Shown piece by piece: positions 27,101 to 28,434 of a stretch of 28,434 nucleotides of DNA. Numbering within the stretch: the stretch's first letter is position 1; every line of letters begins with the position of its first letter. Origin of the DNA: JBGPJM01 sp041485385 (GTDB lineage Bacteria > Planctomycetota > Phycisphaerae > Phycisphaerales > UBA1924); NCBI GenBank assembly GCA_041485385.1, contig JBGPJM010000037.1:1-28434 (forward strand), in the 5' to 3' direction. The notes under the pieces are model-generated. The model had not been told where the DNA came from. It saw only the letters and a list, made by a program, of their open reading frames with translations, and searched no databases. Both the position numbers and the translations under genes were made by a program.

Positions 27101-28434
27101 GCCGTCGTCGAACGTCAGCGTTCGCAACAACATCGTCGCGGGCGCATCGGTCGACGGCATCAACCTCTGGCGGGCCTCCTCCGCCGCTGTCGTGCAGAAC
27201 CTGATCATGAGCGCCGGCACGAGCGGCATCACGGCCGGCGACGACAACTCCACGCCCGATGTCGGCGACGACATTGTCACGACGGCGACCATCCAGCGCA
27301 ACAGGGTGCTCGAAGCGAGATTCGGCATCGCTGGGTACCAGTCCGGCTCGCTCATCAGCGGCAACGAGGTGGGCGGGTTCTCCGGGTCCGGCCCGGCGTC
27401 GGGGATCACCGGCCAGTTCGCCGCGACCAGCATCGCCTCCAACCAGGTCTCCGGCTACAACACCGGGACCGACCAGGCCGGAATCGCGCTGACCGCGTTT
27501 GCGAATCGGCCGGCGCCGGCCTCGGTGACGATCGACGGTAACACGCTTTCCTCCTGCTACGCAGGGATCTTTGTCGATGCGTCGGCTGTGTCGGACATCT
27601 CAGTGATCAACGGCAACGGCGTCACCGGCTGCGCCGTCGGCGTGGCCATCCTGGGGAGCGTCTCGGTCAGGGACAACGACGCCTCGATCACCGGCAACCT
27701 CATCGGGATCCTCGTCTCGGGCCCGACGGCCCGGGCGCTGATCGAGAACAACAACCTCACCGGCAATACCGCCGCGGCCATCCGCGTCGAGGCCGGCGCG
27801 GCCGTCGACGCCGGCGATTGCTCGGGCTCCAACGTCAGCGGCCTGGGCACGGGTACCGGGCCCGGCGGCTCCAGCGCCGGTCACAACGACCTCTCCGGTT
27901 ATGGCTACGACAATATGGCGCCCTGGGCCATCGAGGACCTGAACAGCAGCTCCGACCCGGACCTGTTCGCCCAGAACAACAACTACGGGGCCGCTCCGTC
28001 GGACAACATCGAGGACGTCGTCTTCGACGACACCGACGACGGCACGCGCTCGGCCGTGTTCTTCTCGCAGCCGATCACCTGGTACCAGGACCTTGACGGC
28101 GACGGGTACGGCAACGCGGCCGTCACGGTCTTCACCGCCTGCCCACCGTCCGGCTACGTCACCAACCCGAGCGACTGCAACGATGCAAACGCGGCCATCC
28201 ACCCCGGGGCGCCCGAGCTCTGCAACGGCATCGACGACAACTGCGACGGCCAGATCGACGAGGGCGTCACCGCGACGTTCTTCCGCGACGCCGACGGCGA
28301 CGGGTACGGCTACGCGGAGCTCTCGTTCCACTCGTGCGGCCCACCGCCCGGCTACGTCACCAACGCTCGCGACTGCTACGACGCCAACCCCGCCCTCCAC
28401 CCCGGGGCGCCCGAGGTGTGCAACGGCATCGACG
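18120..28434 (+). CDS. Giant secreted multidomain surface protein (3' truncated by window end)
   Basis: One frame stays open from ATG 18120 (GGGAG eight bases upstream; in-frame ATG 18105 is an alternative) to the last base, more than 3,400 codons. Residues 1-37 are a basic extension. Residues 38-59 are a hydrophobic signal ending AGA, with cleavage likely before QVGTH. Next come an N-terminal domain (to about 280), an Ig-like domain (SYQWRRDTVDL to GSYDCVVSNGCG) and two PKD-like domains starting VDAGADQ and ADAGPDQ. Then come a lamin-tail-like domain (VVISQIYCGNN, DYVELYNAGTAPANMVNWSV), a beta-sandwich (20308-20630), and four pre-peptidase-C-like modules beginning with N-D at 20631, 21552, about 21935 and 22362. 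HYR domains (22800-24878), seven 76-residue repeats, one more HYR, a beta-helix (26720-27990) and MopE-type motifs complete the visible part. It is probably a cell-surface or matrix protein involved in adhesion or binding; the exact role is unknown. Any C-terminal anchor lies outside the window. Confidence 0.9.
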   Translation, partial: MRSLLPCVLYGAPPSSGGLRAPRRLPVAPVTAHSGHKWPAVAGMLALALLGAGVPEAGAQVGTHTDTAGGGATVDGTISADEYGPANTYSYDGGGAGFGGILNGAGRLFMNSDDTNLYIGLVPGSSIDSGNFVVIYLNTRAGGFDDSTMSDCADPGRCAVSNLGSAGDDGFPFAADFAVSISEFGCFLYELSSGSHPFIPLASTSGCGTPGGQARELAVPLSAIVASGGNRTIDFFGAVCSGTLYNSNETIPPMPAINGGGNPGFTSSVNYDSFDRFVTECTPPSITMDPTGGTFCVGQAIGLSVTASGTSLSYQWRRDTVDLADGGSTSGVHTASLAITCTLGDSGSYDCVVSNGCGSLTSNPATVTVDGPPTVDAGADQAICAGSSASLSGSVTGATGVLWSGGAGNFGSAGSAATTYTPGVGETGPVVLTLTASGACGSTADSLTVTVNPLPAADAGPDQTVYGGFPLQLTGGPGGMASYSWTGPGFVSAQRSPLVSGSFTGAMAGTYTLTVTDGNGCTNSDSVIIIAFPGSARVVISQIYCGNNSSTASELGPPYDRDYVELYNAGTAPANMVNWSVQVAGATGGFPAIGVTTINGVIQPGRFFLVGEAILPIAGQLPTIPPPDASGTTNITPQNKIALVSNNVPLPVNNPSGPPVFDLVGNGPVADWNEPGSAFPAPNSDNAPVMQGAAAVFRVNCGGTDTNNNNADWVRGFPSPRNSATPASAGLTGIGWTSPSVARPGGTVRIVVTPGLCAGGPLPGGTTVTADLTSIGGAASQSLYDDGTNGDERAGDGIYSFQATVGAVSAGTKAIPASYSGGGNSGGAYATLLVNPSAPVNDNAVGAIALAPAIPRTDSFAGATVESNPIVGISPGAPFNGMSFRRGLWYSIVGNGNLLTASTCGSATASTDMLVMCGTPDGLSLVGSNDRTGPVVCGSQASVQWCSTPGTSYYIWVSPFAIGSITTGVTVTVTDGAPCSNPPACGVAMLPSVPGALAENEPGFGVSRDDGCDMVPNASSPSFFDLTLSGPPVDISGSARNFGDHRDTDWFRFQATSAATLTVSITAQFSAVVSLQQLGPAGGCPATQVATAAPSRRGEPIVLSAPVTTGNWYAVRIGQTAAVTGGVAVGATSDNYIGTIQLDTPPANDGCGAAAALTMGGPSVAGTTVLAVPDGTSSCDPFSRDVWYSATVTTAPTTLKVDTCGSAIDTALSVFSVCGGTELGCNDDRGGSPCSGSSSCLSVAISSNGTFLIRVSDRGIGSGGSFLVRAFTPPPNDDCATAVPIVCGVTRSGTNAGAAADAGLPASCAGPIGGGAADFSYTPGVWYSTSVASPMTLTADTLTSPGSGAFDTRLHVFSGSCGSLSCVTASDDIEGVNGASKAAWRAVPGVAYFIFVSGVSGATGSFVLTLECDATPSNDLCPDATPISGSSGSVSGTTVGATADNNTAAGALPSCSRLYSFFDVFYAYTPCSTGDLLLQTCGSYDTILSVHASCPTLSESNQLTPLAGTCSDDGGAGCSPGSRLSSVPVVAGTTYLIRVAGAVGAAAGGSFTLAWSLPDATPPTIISCAPSFDVVASSACQAALPNLTGMVTASDNCGPVTITQAPSAGTLVGVGPHTVLLTVEDGAANTATCTAVITVLDQTPPAISAGTIGPCYPTVADAEAAAIAATTASDTCGPVTLSASAAGTCSATITVTARDGSNNSASVTFSTRIDNAAPVLVGVPADVTVQCNAVPAVATVTATDDCDGPVAVTFSESSTAGVCPNSYTLTRTWSASDTCGHTATQSQTIVVQDTAGPAFTSCASDLSIAAGPSCTAAVPDFLGEVSATDGCPGAVTITQSPVAGTLVGTGATIVTFTALDACNNAMRCSITLTVTDSAAPVITCPPDATVECPGPTDPSATGTATATDACDPSVTIAHIDTTPTVVTALSPGDWALSTTDGGGPSDTATAAFVAGPGVPPLGVGSVRLAVGSNGDGAAQARSTASNGALLSSISDLSYRTYRTVDGSGGQSVYIILNVDLDGDGLTDDLLFFEPVYQDGTYNPALPAQGPPVTGAWQAWDALVGGWWSLNGLAGLNPGSGVNALSVYAASFPGARLAASAAGAVRLVTGFGAGSWDNFDGNADAFTMAAGGPAVAGDFDPGASCLDDIVRTWTATDASGNSARCVQMISVADTTPPILSGVPTDSTAECSAVPAAPAVTAGDACEGALGVTMTESTAPGPCPGSYTLTRTWSAADSCGNPASAMQVITVVDTTAPVPVAGALPTITGQCSAAVGPAPEAMDACAGLVTGTTSDPLAYSTQGTFVVHWTYNDGCGNTSTQTQLVVVDDTIAPTPDAPSLPTVTGQCAASVVGAPTATDNCAGTIVGTTSDALTYSTQGTFVVHWSFDDGNGNVGTQTQTVVVHDTTAPVPDAATLPMVTGECSATVTTAPTATDNCVGPVTGTTADPLTCSTQGTFTVHWTFDDGHGNTSTQAQTVVVQDTIAPVPDLPTLPTVTGECSVTVTTAPTATDNCVGPVTGTTIDPLSSSTQGSFTIHWTFDDGRGNTSVQTQTIVVHDTIAPLPDAPTLPTVTGQCSASITTPPTATDNCVGAVTGTTSDPLVYSTQGTFTVHWVFTDGHGNTSAQEQTVVVHDTTAPVPDAPTLPTVTGQCSASITTPPTATDNCVGAVTGTTSDPLAYSTQGTFTVHWTFDDGHGNSATQTQTVVVHDTVAPVPSAPTLPTVTGQCSATVGAPPTATDNCAGTITGTTGDPLSYSTQGAFTVHWTFDDGHGNVSTQDQTVVVHDTTPPVVVCQDVTVNFTGLPVVVSPSQVFVSSSDNCSTPSVVSLVPDTFTCQQIGANTVTLTVEDAQGNQATCTATVTVVDARPTPAVVFVDASYTGLPSCTQVDWPYTGSGAHIIGYDAFATIQGGVDGVAVGGTVLVAPGTYPESVVVNKSGLTLDGAQVGVDARLPRGPAESVIDSSLAAGTLQIQASDVTIDGFMFAATAAKAVHVTLPSSNVSVRNNIVAGASVDGINLWRASSAAVVQNLIMSAGTSGITAGDDNSTPDVGDDIVTTATIQRNRVLEARFGIAGYQSGSLISGNEVGGFSGSGPASGITGQFAATSIASNQVSGYNTGTDQAGIALTAFANRPAPASVTIDGNTLSSCYAGIFVDASAVSDISVINGNGVTGCAVGVAILGSVSVRDNDASITGNLIGILVSGPTARALIENNNLTGNTAAAIRVEAGAAVDAGDCSGSNVSGLGTGTGPGGSSAGHNDLSGYGYDNMAPWAIEDLNSSSDPDLFAQNNNYGAAPSDNIEDVVFDDTDDGTRSAVFFSQPITWYQDLDGDGYGNAAVTVFTACPPSGYVTNPSDCNDANAAIHPGAPELCNGIDDNCDGQIDEGVTATFFRDADGDGYGYAELSFHSCGPPPGYVTNARDCYDANPALHPGAPEVCNGID
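24879..26474 (+). repeat. Seven tandem 228-bp repeats (76-residue HYR-like modules)
   Basis: Units begin at 24879, 25107, 25335, 25563, 25791, 26019 and 26247, each exactly 228 bp. Each reads APVPDAPTLPTVTGQC, then ATDNC, GTTSDPLxYSTQGTF, HWTFDDGHGN and QTVVVHDT. Two cysteines (in GQC and DNC) recur in all; the first unit (DACAG, DGCGN) and the third (LTC) have an extra one. Units 5 and 6 are nearly identical as DNA, and units 3 and 4 share long identical stretches. Confidence 0.95.
28081..28434 (+). repeat. MopE-type metal-binding motif repeats (second one cut by window end)
   Basis: The first unit runs WYQDLDGDGYG, then NPSDCNDANAAIHPGAPELC, then NGIDDNCDGQIDEG. The second begins FFRDADGDGYG, then DCYDANPALHPGAPEVCNGID at the last base. 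The DxDGDGYG loops resemble calcium-binding loops. The C-N-G-x-D-D-N-C-D-G signature is that of the putative metal-binding motif named after MopE. Confidence 0.9.

Overview
The window is high-GC bacterial DNA with no rRNA, tRNA, CRISPR array or insertion sequence that I can recognise. The gene set suggests a planctomycete, probably near the Phycisphaerae. It includes a type III glutamine synthetase, a DapL-type aminotransferase, an HD-GYP/PilZ signalling protein, and an enormous secreted protein built of Ig/PKD-like, lamin-tail, pre-peptidase-like, HYR, beta-helix and MopE-type modules. This placement is inferred from gene content and style, not from a marker gene.

Layout. 1-114 is the tail of a membrane-anchored protein. 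115-689 is non-coding and rich in short repeats. 690-2203 is a leftward cluster: a TPR protein, recX (start overlapping the TPR stop) and a lipoprotein. 2319-6144 runs rightward: a 3-hydroxyacyl-CoA dehydrogenase with no normal start codon before its NAD-binding motif, then two tandem paralogous exported proteins of unknown function. An HD-GYP phosphodiesterase fused to a PilZ domain follows (6293-7951). 7952-8566 is non-coding and ends in the terminator of leftward glnA (8567-10762). trpA lies upstream of glnA on the same strand.

From 12008 the window holds a secreted subtilisin-like protease with a recent internal 93-residue duplication, a glycosylasparaginase-family Ntn hydrolase, a convergent methionine aminopeptidase, and a divergent LL-diaminopimelate aminotransferase. 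The last 10.3 kb (18120 to the end) is one uninterrupted rightward frame of more than 3,400 codons that runs off the window. It is preceded by about 570 bp of non-coding DNA with a plausible sigma70 promoter.

The metabolic genes (glutamine, tryptophan, diaminopimelate, methionine processing) look like independent single units, not an operon. The points most worth a second look are: the giant protein, with seven repeats of exactly 228 bp, a foreign module nested in an HYR domain, and a beta-helix followed by metal-binding motifs; a recurrent TANNNT-N7/8-ATG arrangement at four genes, suggesting leaderless mRNAs; the missing start codon of the dehydrogenase; G-rich poly-glycine tracts in two neighbouring genes; and the tandem pair of unknown exported proteins.
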